In this document: one piece after another, positions 49,158-56,550 of the stretch | Layout: every line of letters starts with the position of its first letter | Numbering within the stretch: position 1 is the stretch's first letter | Assembly: GCA_026129185.1 (NCBI GenBank) | Contig: JAHCIO010000016.1 | Span: 1-64,000 of the forward strand | DNA from: Promineifilum sp019695075 | GTDB taxonomy: Bacteria; Chloroflexota; Anaerolineae; Promineifilales; Promineifilaceae | Length of the DNA: 64,000 nt | Direction: 5' to 3' | Made by a program: the position numbers and the translations under genes | Notes under the pieces: model-generated | Database searches by the model: none | Seen by the model: the letters and a program-made list of their open reading frames with translations, nothing else | Told to the model about the DNA's origin: nothing

Positions 49158-50333
49158 TTACAGATCGCGCGCGGCTTTGGCCAGCTTCTCGACGGCCTTT
49201 TCCAGGTCGCGCATGGCCGTGGCGATGGTGAAGCGGACGTGCCCTTCGCCGCTGCGGCCGAAAGCGCCGCCGGGCACGGAGGCGATGCCGGCCTTGTCGA
49301 TGAGCGCCTCGGCCAGTTCGGCGCTCGTGCGGCGGCTGTTGGGGAAGCGGGGGAACAGGTAGAACGCGCCCTCGATGTTGGCGCACTCCACGCCGTCAAT
49401 GGCGTTCAGCGCCGGCACCATGAAGTCGCGCCGCCGCTGGTATTCGTCGCGCATGGCCCGCGTCGTGTCCTTTGGCCCCTTCAGCGCGGCCACGGCGGCG
49501 TGCATGGTGAAGTTGGCCGCCGAGGAAACGGTCTGGCTGTTCATCTGCGTGGCCAGCTTGGCGATGGGCGTCGGCGCGGCCAGCCAGCCGAGCCGCCAGC
49601 CGGTCATGGCATGGGACTTCGACAGGCCGTTGATGGTGATCGTCCGCTCGGCCATGCCCGGTTGTGCTCCCGGTGAGAGGTGCTTGCGCCCGTCGAAGAT
49701 GACCGTCTCGTAAATCTCGTCGGAGATCACGTACAGATCGTTCTCCAGAGCGACTTCCACGATGGCGTCAATCTCTTCCTTGGTGATCACGCGGCCGGTG
49801 GGGTTGTTGGGCGAGTTGACCATCAGCGCCTTGGTACGCGGCGTCACCTTCGCCCGCAGCCGGTCGGCGGTGATGCGGAAGTTGTCCTCGCCGGGCAGCG
49901 TCACGGCCACGGGCGTGCCGCCGACCAGGGCGATCATCGGCGGGTAGGACACCCATACCGGCTCCAGGTAGAGCACTTCGTCGCCGGGGTTGAGGATGGC
50001 CGACAGGGCCAGGAACAGCGCCCACTTACCGCCGGGCGTCACGACGATGTCGCTGCCCGGCTTGACGGTGATGCCGTTGTCGGCGGCCATCTTCTCGGCG
50101 ATGGCCTCCAGCAGCGGCGTAATGCCCTTCATCGGCGCGGGGTAATGGGTCGCGCCGTTCTCGATCGCCTGGAACGCGGCGGCGGTGATGTAATCGGGCG
50201 TGTCGAAATCGGGGTCGCCGCCGGCCAGGGCGACAACGTCTTGTCCGGCAGCTTTGAGGGCCTTGGCCCGATCGCTAACCGCCAGGGTCTCGGAGGGGGG
50301 GATGCTACTGACGACGCGGGATAGTTCTTTCAT
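49158..50333 (-). CDS. Aspartate-type PLP-dependent aminotransferase (class I)
   Basis: 391 residues of fold-type I aminotransferases. Substrate/cofactor motifs: GGDPDFDTPDYI (38-49), VTPGGKWALFLAL, SPNNPTG (174-180, with the conserved Asn), DEIYE with Asp205 and Tyr208, and the Schiff-base Lys239 in NGLSKSHAMTGWRLGW. It belongs to the AspC/PatA-like subgroup; the amino acid specificity is not resolvable. ATG 50333 is chosen over 50408 as it begins the family-typical sequence; TAGAAT lies eight bases upstream, close to a leaderless arrangement. Confidence 0.92.
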   Translation of the reverse strand: MKELSRVVSSIPPSETLAVSDRAKALKAAGQDVVALAGGDPDFDTPDYITAAAFQAIENGATHYPAPMKGITPLLEAIAEKMAADNGITVKPGSDIVVTPGGKWALFLALSAILNPGDEVLYLEPVWVSYPPMIALVGGTPVAVTLPGEDNFRITADRLRAKVTPRTKALMVNSPNNPTGRVITKEEIDAIVEVALENDLYVISDEIYETVIFDGRKHLSPGAQPGMAERTITINGLSKSHAMTGWRLGWLAAPTPIAKLATQMNSQTVSSAANFTMHAAVAALKGPKDTTRAMRDEYQRRRDFMVPALNAIDGVECANIEGAFYLFPRFPNSRRTSAELAEALIDKAGIASVPGGAFGRSGEGHVRFTIATAMRDLEKAVEKLAKAARDL

Positions 50334-50673
50334 GGGGGCGGATTCTAACAGAATGAACAGTTTTGTCACTGTGCAAGGAGATGCGGTTTGTGGCCCGTAT
50401 GATAGCAATGCTACCTAATAGATAGAGGGGACATCGATAGCTGTTTTCTCCATAATGCCTGAAGGTAATGCCGCCAACCGATCCTTTTGCCCAACTTGAT
50501 CTAGCTTGGATTGGCGACGGTCTTGTTTGGTATGGCGCAATTTGTCGTTCATGGGATCATTATTAATCGGAAAATGCGATCCCTCTATCCGTTCGATCAA
50601 AGTGAAATGGAGCGTTTCCACGTACAGGAAAGAGTCGCCAAGCTATTAGCCAGGTAAATTTTTCAAGGTCTCT
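50334..50673. other. AT-richer intergenic region
   Basis: 340 bases, visibly poorer in GC than its neighbours. It holds the aminotransferase promoter (TAGAAT, 50347-50342) and two short rightward frames described separately. There is no Shine-Dalgarno sequence before the ABC ATPase ATG at 50674 beyond a weak AAGG. Confidence 0.5.
50468..50657 (+). pseudogene. Possible gene remnant of unknown origin
   Basis: Two overlapping short rightward frames. 50468-50566 gives MPPTDPFAQLDLAWIGDGLV and ends in RSWDHY. 50532-50657 gives MAQFVVHGIIINRKMRSLYP and ends in RFHVQERVAKLLAR. Both read like real protein pieces joined by a frameshift, and the local base composition is AT-richer than the rest of the window, so a foreign gene fragment is possible. 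No family can be named. A competing leftward 68-codon frame over the same DNA looks random. Confidence 0.25.
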
Positions 50674-51582
50674 ATGAGCCAACCCATCATCGAAACCAAT
50701 GACCTGTCCGTCTACTATGGCCGGCAGCGCGGCATCCACGCGCTGAATATGACCGTCGAGCCGGGCGAGGTGTATGGCTTTCTCGGCCCCAACGGGGCCG
50801 GCAAAACCACCACCCTGCGCGTCCTGCTCGACATCATCCGGCCGACAGCCGGCCGCGCCGCCGTCTTCGGTCTGGACTGCCACCGCGACGGCGTGGCGAT
50901 CCGGCGGCGCGTCGGCTATATCCCCGGCGAACTGATGCTCTACACGCAGTTGCGGGCCGAGGAGTACCTCGATATGGTCACTCGCGTCGGCGGCGGCCAG
51001 AGCGACCCGGACTACCGCCGCCGCCTCTGCGCGCTGCTCGACCTGGACCCGCGCCGCCCGATGCACACCTATTCGCGCGGCAACAAACAGAAGGTCGGCC
51101 TGGTGGCGGCCTTCATGCGCCGGCCGGACTTGCTCATTCTCGACGAGCCGACCAGCGGCCTCGACCCGCTCATCCAGCAGAATGTCCTCGACCTGGTGCG
51201 CGAGGCCCGCGCCGACGGCCGCACCGTCCTCTTTTCCTCCCACGTCCTGCCGGAGGTGCAGGCGGTCTGCGACCGCGTCGGCATCATCCGCGACGGGCAG
51301 ATCGTGGCCACGGAGAAGGTTGAGCAACTCCTCAAGAGCCGGCTCCAGCGCCTGCACATCCGCTTTGCCCAGATGCCGCCGGCCGGCGCGCTCGATGGCG
51401 ATGGCGTCACCGAGCTTGACCGGGTGGGCGACAGCGTCACCTTCGAGGTGCGCGCCAATCTGAACCGGCTGTTGGCCCAGGCGGTGGCCTATGACGTGCT
51501 GGAACTGGACAACGAACAGGTGACGCTGGAAGAGATCTTCATGACCTACTACAGCCGCAACGGAGGCGCGCGCCATGATTGA
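50674..51582 (+). CDS. ABC transporter ATP-binding protein
   Basis: 302 residues, ABC exporter ATPase. Walker A GPNGAGKTT (38-46), signature region YSRGNKQKVGLVAAF in place of LSGGQ, Walker B LLILDEPTSGLDPL and the switch His in SSHVLPEVQ. A C-terminal extension of about 80 residues (LHIRFAQMPPAGAL to EEIFMTYYSRNGG) is typical of ABC-2 drug or lipid exporters. It overlaps the permease gene by eight bases and acts with it. Confidence 0.92.
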   Translation: MSQPIIETNDLSVYYGRQRGIHALNMTVEPGEVYGFLGPNGAGKTTTLRVLLDIIRPTAGRAAVFGLDCHRDGVAIRRRVGYIPGELMLYTQLRAEEYLDMVTRVGGGQSDPDYRRRLCALLDLDPRRPMHTYSRGNKQKVGLVAAFMRRPDLLILDEPTSGLDPLIQQNVLDLVREARADGRTVLFSSHVLPEVQAVCDRVGIIRDGQIVATEKVEQLLKSRLQRLHIRFAQMPPAGALDGDGVTELDRVGDSVTFEVRANLNRLLAQAVAYDVLELDNEQVTLEEIFMTYYSRNGGARHD

Positions 51583-52399
51583 CCTGCTACGACACGAGTT
51601 GCGCGTCCGGCGCGGAAGCTTCATCGGCTGGGCCTTGGGGCTGGCATTCTTCTGCTCCATCTACACCCTCATCTACCCCAACCTGCCGGCCGAAGTGCGC
51701 GAGATCGACCCGCGCGCCCTGGCCCTGCTCGAATCGATCGGCATCCAGACGTTCGCCACTTTCGAGGGCTTCATTCTGGGGACGCTGTTCAACTTCCTGC
51801 CCCTGTTGGTGGGGCTGTTTGGCGTGGTTGTCGGCGCGGGAGCGCTGGGCGGGGAGGAAGACGACGGCACGCTGGAGCTGCTGGCGGCGCTGCCCATCTC
51901 GCGGGTGCAGCTCGTTCTGGTCAAGACACTGGCGTTGGCTATCGGCGCGGCGCTGGTCATCCTGTTCGACGGCCTGGTTGCCGCCGGCGTCTTCAGCCTG
52001 TTGGGGCTGGACACGCCGGTGACGGCGCTGGATATGTTCCTGACCGTGCAAAGCATGTGGGTGATGGCCTTTGTCTTCCTGGCCATCGGCCTGTTCCTGG
52101 GCGCGTACCTGCCCAACCACGGCATGGCTCTGGGCGTGGCATTGGCGGCGCTGTTCACCAGCTTCTTCGGCGACAACCTGGCCGGCATGGCCCCCGTGCT
52201 GGAGCCGTTGCAGCCCTTTCTGCCGCACTACCACTACGAGAGCGTCATCCACATGCTGACCGGTGACGTGGCCTGGCGGGAAATTGGCATCCTCGTGGCC
52301 ATTGGCGTGGGCTTTGTGTTCCTGGCCGTGCTCAGCTTCCGGCGGCGCAACCTGACCGTGGGGGCGTGGCCGTGGCAGCGGCCGCGGATGGCGGGATAG
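51575..52399 (+). CDS. ABC-2 type transporter permease
   Basis: 274 residues with six predicted transmembrane helices: GWALGLAFFCSIYTLIYPNL, GTLFNFLPLLVGLFGVVVGAGALGGEEDDGTLELLAALPISR (the ABC-2 permease coupling-helix region), LALAIGAALVILFDGLVAAGVFSLL, MWVMAFVFLAIGLFLGAYL, ALGVALAALFTSFFGDNLAGM and ILVAIGVGFVFLAVLSF. Partner of the overlapping ATPase gene. Export substrate unknown. Confidence 0.88.
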   Translation: MIDLLRHELRVRRGSFIGWALGLAFFCSIYTLIYPNLPAEVREIDPRALALLESIGIQTFATFEGFILGTLFNFLPLLVGLFGVVVGAGALGGEEDDGTLELLAALPISRVQLVLVKTLALAIGAALVILFDGLVAAGVFSLLGLDTPVTALDMFLTVQSMWVMAFVFLAIGLFLGAYLPNHGMALGVALAALFTSFFGDNLAGMAPVLEPLQPFLPHYHYESVIHMLTGDVAWREIGILVAIGVGFVFLAVLSFRRRNLTVGAWPWQRPRMAG

Positions 52400-52422
52400 G
52401 GGTTAGGGGGTAGGGGCTAGAG
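52397..52422. repeat. Short TAGGGGTTAGGGGGTAGGGG copy
   Basis: Single-arm relative of the repeats at 49019 and 62014, covering the end of the permease gene and the convergent gene's stop. Confidence 0.55.
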
Positions 52423-53116
52423 AGCGATACAGGTTTGCCCGCCCGCGCTTGCCCGCCGCGACCAGCAAGCCCATCGCCCGCAGGGCATACGTCGCCTTGC
52501 CGGCCAGAGCGGGGGCGCAGGACAGGGCGGCAGCCAGGTCGGCGTTGCTGAACGGCTGGGGCAGGCCGGGCGGCAGCAGGGCCAGGTAGTCGGCCGGCCC
52601 GGCCAGCACGGCCGAACCCTCAACGCCCAGCAGCCGCCGGTCGATCAGGCTCCAGTGGCTGCGCCGCCAACTGCCCTGGCCGTCGTCGCGCCAGAGTTGT
52701 TCCTCGCGCACCAGCAACGCCTCGATAGTCAGGTTGGGGTGGGTGGCCAGGTCGGGGATGCGCACCAGCTCCTTGAAGATGTCGCGGACGGCGGCGCGCT
52801 TGGGCGACTTGCGGCGCGTCTGGCGGCCGTCGCGGGCCTCGCGGACGATCCAACGCTCGGCCGGTAGGGGATGAACCAGGCGGATGGGGTGGCCGTCATC
52901 GAGCAGGCGGCGCAATTTCGGCCGCAGGGCGTAGAGGTGGCGGGTCTGAATCTCGATCAACAGATCGCCGCGAACGATGTCGATGACGTAGCGGCCGAGC
53001 TTGACCTCGAACTGGTCGCCGGGCTGGGCCAGGTACTCCTTCAGCGCGGCGTGGAGGGAGCGCTCGGCCAGTTGGCCGATTGAGCGGGAAGGGCTGCCTT
53101 GGTCCAATTGACTCAT
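52403..53116 (-). CDS. Hypothetical protein with nuclease-like N-terminal half
   Basis: 237 residues from ATG 53116, which overlaps the upstream membrane-protein stop. Residues about 10-95 have a PD-(D/E)XK-like layout: a helix with Glu (IGQLAERSLHAALKEYL), then FEVKLGRYVIDIVRGDLLIEIQTRHLYALRPKL, i.e. Asp in IDIV followed by E-I-Q where most members have E-x-K. A basic middle segment (RRKSPKRAAV) follows. The C-terminal ~80 residues look like a winged helix (FSNADLAAALSCAPALAGKATYALRAMGLLVAAGKRGRANLYRSL). A nuclease plus DNA-binding architecture is a hypothesis; no named family was recognised. Confidence 0.6.
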   Translation of the reverse strand: MSQLDQGSPSRSIGQLAERSLHAALKEYLAQPGDQFEVKLGRYVIDIVRGDLLIEIQTRHLYALRPKLRRLLDDGHPIRLVHPLPAERWIVREARDGRQTRRKSPKRAAVRDIFKELVRIPDLATHPNLTIEALLVREEQLWRDDGQGSWRRSHWSLIDRRLLGVEGSAVLAGPADYLALLPPGLPQPFSNADLAAALSCAPALAGKATYALRAMGLLVAAGKRGRANLYRSLAPTP

Positions 53117-53760
53117 TCTGCTTGCGTTCCCGCAGGCTCGGCCAGCCCAGGCTCCGGCAACCACAGCAGAACACCCTGCCAGATGCCCATCACCATAAGT
53201 AGCACCAAGACCGTGCCTTCCAGAGTGGGAAACTGATATACGAAGAGGGCCACCGCCCCGGCGACACCGTAGATTGCACTCAAAGCTCGGGGCAGCCGGC
53301 GTGAAGTCCAGCCCGCCGATCCGATCAACAGCAGCGCCCACCCCAGGAAATGGCAGGCCGCTCCGATCAGGCCCGTGATAAGGGTTGTCCATACGGTCAG
53401 AACCGCCGAGGATTCCTCCAGGCGCAGTTCGGGATGGATCATATGGTAGTGACGGTTCGCGGCCCGAATGCAGGCGACGACGACGAGCATACCGGCCGCA
53501 GCCAGAGCAATGAGAAAGGCCAGGGTCATGCGGCGCGGGGCGCGTTCGCCCATGCGCTCGCGGAGCGCGTAGACCGCCGCAACCAGACTGACCGCCCACA
53601 CCGGGCCGTACAGAAAATCAGCCAGAGAGTAGGCAAATGACCCCATCATGTCGCGCAAGTTGCCGGCTAAGTAGATCAAATGCGCGACGGGAATGGACAC
53701 GGCCATCAGGAAGGAAGCCAACCCACCGTATTTTTGCGGTGTCACCGCTGAACGCCTCAT
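53113..53760 (-). CDS. Hypothetical six-helix membrane protein
   Basis: 215 residues with about six transmembrane segments (FLMAVSIPVAHLIYLAGN, FLYGPVWAVSLVAAVYAL, LAFLIALAAAGMLVVVACI, LTVWTTLITGLIGAACHFLGWALLLIG, ALSAIYGVAGAVALFVY and TVLVLLMVMGIWQGVLLWL). No family was recognised with confidence; the layout resembles DUF4386-type proteins. Divergent from the PadR gene across a 144-base gap with operator-like palindromes, so PadR may regulate it. Confidence 0.6.
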   Translation of the reverse strand: MRRSAVTPQKYGGLASFLMAVSIPVAHLIYLAGNLRDMMGSFAYSLADFLYGPVWAVSLVAAVYALRERMGERAPRRMTLAFLIALAAAGMLVVVACIRAANRHYHMIHPELRLEESSAVLTVWTTLITGLIGAACHFLGWALLLIGSAGWTSRRLPRALSAIYGVAGAVALFVYQFPTLEGTVLVLLMVMGIWQGVLLWLPEPGLAEPAGTQAE

Positions 53761-53842
53761 TCGTCACAAGTTTACCATCTTCTTCTCAACTCTCTTTTTC
53801 GACTGTAGAAGCTCTCTTGACAAATGTCAAGCCACCGTTTAT

Positions 53843-53877
53843 TATATGACTAATCACATATGACTAGTCGTATATAG
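53843..53877. promoter_or_regulatory. Candidate PadR operator
   Basis: AT-rich stretch with overlapping palindromes: ATG-N8-CAT (ATGACTAATCACAT) followed by ATATGACTAGTCGTATAT centred on GACTAGTC. PadR repressors commonly bind ATGT-N8-ACAT-like sites, and this lies in the divergent promoter region next to a padR gene. Confidence 0.5.
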
Positions 53878-53904
53878 CTCTGATTCAAGCACCAGGATTC
53901 TGAA

Positions 53905-54492
53905 ATGTCACTGAAACACGCCATTCTCGGCTTTCTCTCCTACAAGCCATTGTCCGGGTATGACCTGAAGAAGGCTTTCGACAATTCGGTGCGCCACTTC
54001 TGGCCGGCCGATCAAAGCCAAATCTACCGCACGCTGGCCCAGTTGACGGCCGAAGGGCTGGTCGAACGCGCCGCCGACGGCGAAGGGCCGCGCGATCGCC
54101 ATCCATATCACATTACCGCCACGGGCCTGTCCGAGCTGCGGCAGTGGTTGGTGGCTTCTTCGCCGCCGCAGGATGACCGCAACCCATTCCTGATCAAGGT
54201 TTTCTTCGCCGCCACGCTCGGCGGCGGGGAGGCGCTGGCGCTCCTGGCCGAGCACCGCGCGGCCATCCGTGAACAGGCGAGCCTGTTCACCGGCCTTTAC
54301 CAGCAGATGCTGACGCTGCGCGAGGCCGCGCCCAACCCGGAGGTCTTCTTTTTCAGCATGCTGACATTGGAATACGTGCTCTCGCTCGCGCCGGGCTATT
54401 TGCGTTGGTTGGATTCAGCCATCGATCGTCTCGAGCGAGGCGACTACACCCCCGCCGATCTGTCGGAGCACCTTGCCGGAGGCTTGAGATGA
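53905..54492 (+). CDS. PadR family transcriptional regulator
   Basis: 195 residues, PadR subfamily with C-terminal Vir domain. N-terminal winged helix: SLKHAILGFLSYKPLSGYDLKKAFDNSVRHFWPADQSQIYRTLAQLTAEGLVERA, then HPYHITATGLSELRQWL. C-terminal helical dimerisation domain from about residue 95 (PFLIKVFFAATLGGGEALALLAEHRAAIREQ). Its stop overlaps the start of the CPBP protease gene (ATGA), so regulator and protease are translated together; autoregulation through the palindromes at 53843-53877 is likely. Confidence 0.92.
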   Translation: MSLKHAILGFLSYKPLSGYDLKKAFDNSVRHFWPADQSQIYRTLAQLTAEGLVERAADGEGPRDRHPYHITATGLSELRQWLVASSPPQDDRNPFLIKVFFAATLGGGEALALLAEHRAAIREQASLFTGLYQQMLTLREAAPNPEVFFFSMLTLEYVLSLAPGYLRWLDSAIDRLERGDYTPADLSEHLAGGLR

Positions 54493-55268
54493 TCATTCGC
54501 GTTGTTGTGTTCTACGTCCTGACCTTGCTGTTCACCGTCCTGCTGGCCGGCTTGCAACAGGTAACCGGCCTGGATACGATGCGCCTGACCTTGCCCCAAT
54601 GGGGGCCGGGGCTGGCGGCGCTGGTGATGCTGGTGCTGTTCCGGCGCGACGGGTTTCGCCTGTCGCTTTCGGGCAAGGGTATTTCGCCGCTCCGGCTGCT
54701 GGCGGCGTTGCTGATTCCCGCGGGCGTGGGTCTGGTCGTCTACGCCATTGTGCGGCCCGGCCCGGACGTGGCCGCGCCATCCTGGCAGCTCATGCTGCCC
54801 GGAATGGCCATCGGCGCGTTGGGCGAGGAACTGGGCTGGCGCGGCTACCTGCACAAGCGGATCGATCCGGCGCTGCGCCCGCTGGTCTCAACGGCGCTCG
54901 TCGGCGTGCTATGGGCCTTTTTTCACATGGGTCTCTGGGCCAATGGCGTCGCCTACATGGCTCTGTTCATCGTGCTGGCCATTAGCTATTCCATCGTCCT
55001 GTACTGGCTTCTGGAAGGCACGCGCTTCAACGTCGGGCTGGCCGCGCTTTTCCACCTGGGGATCAACGTCGCCAACCTGCCGTTCCTGGGGATCATCAGT
55101 GGCGTTGGATTGCGGTTCATCCTCGTCAACGCCGTTGTCTGGGCGGCCCTGGCCGCCGTCGTAGTGTTCCGGCGGCGCGACCTGTTCTTGCAGCGCGGGC
55201 CGTTGGCCGCGGCGACAGCAAAGGTTGATGCCCGGTTGACCGGCGACGGGCCGCCGGCGGCGGGGTGA
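54489..55268 (+). CDS. CPBP family intramembrane metalloprotease
   Basis: 259 residues from ATG 54489. Eight or so hydrophobic helices. CPBP motifs: GEELGWRGYLHKRI (EExxxR), VLWAFFHMGLW with the second-motif His, and LFHLGINVANLPFL as the third. Bacterial relatives are Rce1-like proteases or immunity proteins. The frame from 54405 would lie inside padR and is rejected. It is the likely regulatory target or partner of the coupled PadR protein. Confidence 0.87.
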   Translation: MIIRVVVFYVLTLLFTVLLAGLQQVTGLDTMRLTLPQWGPGLAALVMLVLFRRDGFRLSLSGKGISPLRLLAALLIPAGVGLVVYAIVRPGPDVAAPSWQLMLPGMAIGALGEELGWRGYLHKRIDPALRPLVSTALVGVLWAFFHMGLWANGVAYMALFIVLAISYSIVLYWLLEGTRFNVGLAALFHLGINVANLPFLGIISGVGLRFILVNAVVWAALAAVVVFRRRDLFLQRGPLAAATAKVDARLTGDGPPAAG

Positions 55269-55302
55269 GGCTGAGCATCTGCCGACGGACGTGGTCGTGC
55301 AG

Positions 55303-55308
55303 TATAAT
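55303..55308 (+). promoter_or_regulatory. TATAAT -10 box abutting the DUF4287 start
   Basis: Perfect TATAAT, six bases before ATG 55315, so the transcript is predicted to start at the start codon. The -35 position holds TGCCGA (weak). Confidence 0.6.
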
Positions 55309-55314
55309 AGGCCC

Positions 55315-55605
55315 ATGTCATTCCAAGCCTACCTGGACAATATCGAAGCGAAGACGGGCAAGACGCCCAACGAGTTTATCGAACTGGCGAAGGCCAAGGG
55401 CTACGACCAGCCCGACGTCAAGGCCGGTGTCATTGTCGATTGGCTGAAGCAGGATTTTGGCCTGGGGCGCGGCCACGCCATGGCCCTTGTGTACGTCATC
55501 AAGAACGGGCCGGAGATCGGCGATAAGCACGTCGGCACAACGGGAACCCACCGCGACGAAGCGAACGTGCTGAAACTGGACGGCAAGGACAGCCAATCAG
55601 GCTAG
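55315..55605 (+). CDS. DUF4287 domain-containing protein
   Basis: 96 residues matching DUF4287: SFQAYLDNIEAKTGKTPNEFIELAKAKGY, then VIVDWLKQDFGLGRGHAMALVYVIKNG. Small, helical, cytosolic; function unknown. The TATAAT box upstream makes ATG 55315 the natural start and rules out the longer frame from 55291, which would begin before the promoter. The DUF2200 gene follows after 10 bases. Confidence 0.88.
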   Translation: MSFQAYLDNIEAKTGKTPNEFIELAKAKGYDQPDVKAGVIVDWLKQDFGLGRGHAMALVYVIKNGPEIGDKHVGTTGTHRDEANVLKLDGKDSQSG

Positions 55606-55615
55606 GATGGGAACC

Positions 55616-55966
55616 ATGACCAAACCCCGCATCTACACCATGAGTTTTGCCAGAGTCTACCCCGAGTACGTGGCCAAGGCGGAAAGGAAGGGGCGCACCC
55701 AGGCCGAAGTCGATGAGATCATTCTCTGGCTGACCGGCTACAGCCGCGCAGGGCTGGACGCCCAGTTGGAAAAGCAGACCGACATTGAAACCTTCATCGC
55801 CGAAGCGCCGCAACTCAACCCGTCGCGGGCGCTCATCAAGGGCGTGGTCTGCGGTGTGCGCGTGGAAGATATCGCCGAGCCAACGATGCGGGAGATTCGC
55901 TACCTCGATAAGCTCATCGACGAGTTGGCCAAGGGCAAGGCGATGGACAAAATTCTGCGACAGTAG
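55616..55966 (+). CDS. DUF2200 domain-containing protein
   Basis: 116 residues from ATG 55616 (AGGATGGGA upstream); an ATG at 55607 would add three residues. Matches DUF2200: RIYTMSFARVYPEYVAKAERKGRTQAEVDEIILWLTGYS, then FIAEAPQLNPSRALIKGVVCGVRVEDIAEPTMREIRYLDKLIDELAKGK. Function unknown. It probably shares the leaderless transcript of the DUF4287 gene. Confidence 0.9.
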   Translation: MTKPRIYTMSFARVYPEYVAKAERKGRTQAEVDEIILWLTGYSRAGLDAQLEKQTDIETFIAEAPQLNPSRALIKGVVCGVRVEDIAEPTMREIRYLDKLIDELAKGKAMDKILRQ

Positions 55967-55998
55967 CTTTCTGGCCACTACCGCGGTGGCTCGCCCGC

Positions 55999-56550
55999 CT
56001 ACGGGCACGGGGCGGCCAGTTGTTCGGCCGTCGCCGGTTGAAAGACAAGCTCCATCGTCGGCTCGGCCACACCGGACTGGGAAATGTGCTGGCCGGTGGG
56101 GTCATAGCTGTAGCGGCCGTTCAGCGTCAGTGTCGGCCCCTCCTCGTCCCACTGCCCGCCATCGATGTAGGTGATCCACACCGGGTCCTCCAGGCTCTGG
56201 GCGAAGCCAAACGCCTCCACCGTCCCGCCGCGGTCCAGCGCGCCGGACACGCCCAGTTCCTCGACCACGCCGCCCACACACGAACGCCCCGTGCCCCGCA
56301 GATTCTCCCCGCTGGCGTGGGTGTCATCCTCGGAGCTATAGAAGTCCAGGCTCATCACCAGCCAGCCCGTCGCCCCCTCGGCCAGCGCGACCGGCGCGTA
56401 CCAGTCACCCATCGGCGTCTCTCCGCCGAGGCTCCACGGCGTGTCAATCAAGCGGATGCCGCGGTCGATGACCAGCGCGGCCAGAAGGAGCGCCGCCAGG
56501 ATAACTACATTGCGGATCAGGCGGCTCTTGCCACTGCCCGAAGTCGTCAT
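55999..56550 (-). CDS. Membrane-anchored protein of unknown function
   Basis: 183 residues. A short basic N-terminus and one transmembrane helix (VVILAALLLAALVI) are followed by an extracytoplasmic domain of about 145 residues with two Cys (in GRSCVGG and the C-terminal PCP), so one disulphide is possible. No family was recognised. Its ATG overlaps the stop of the AbfD-like gene (ATGA), so the two are translated together, although no functional link is obvious. Confidence 0.6.
   Translation of the reverse strand: MTTSGSGKSRLIRNVVILAALLLAALVIDRGIRLIDTPWSLGGETPMGDWYAPVALAEGATGWLVMSLDFYSSEDDTHASGENLRGTGRSCVGGVVEELGVSGALDRGGTVEAFGFAQSLEDPVWITYIDGGQWDEEGPTLTLNGRYSYDPTGQHISQSGVAEPTMELVFQPATAEQLAAPCP

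Noticed and set aside
50415..50621. 68-codon leftward ORF
   Set aside because: Composition looks random, there is no ribosome site, and it overlaps better rightward frames and a promoter region.
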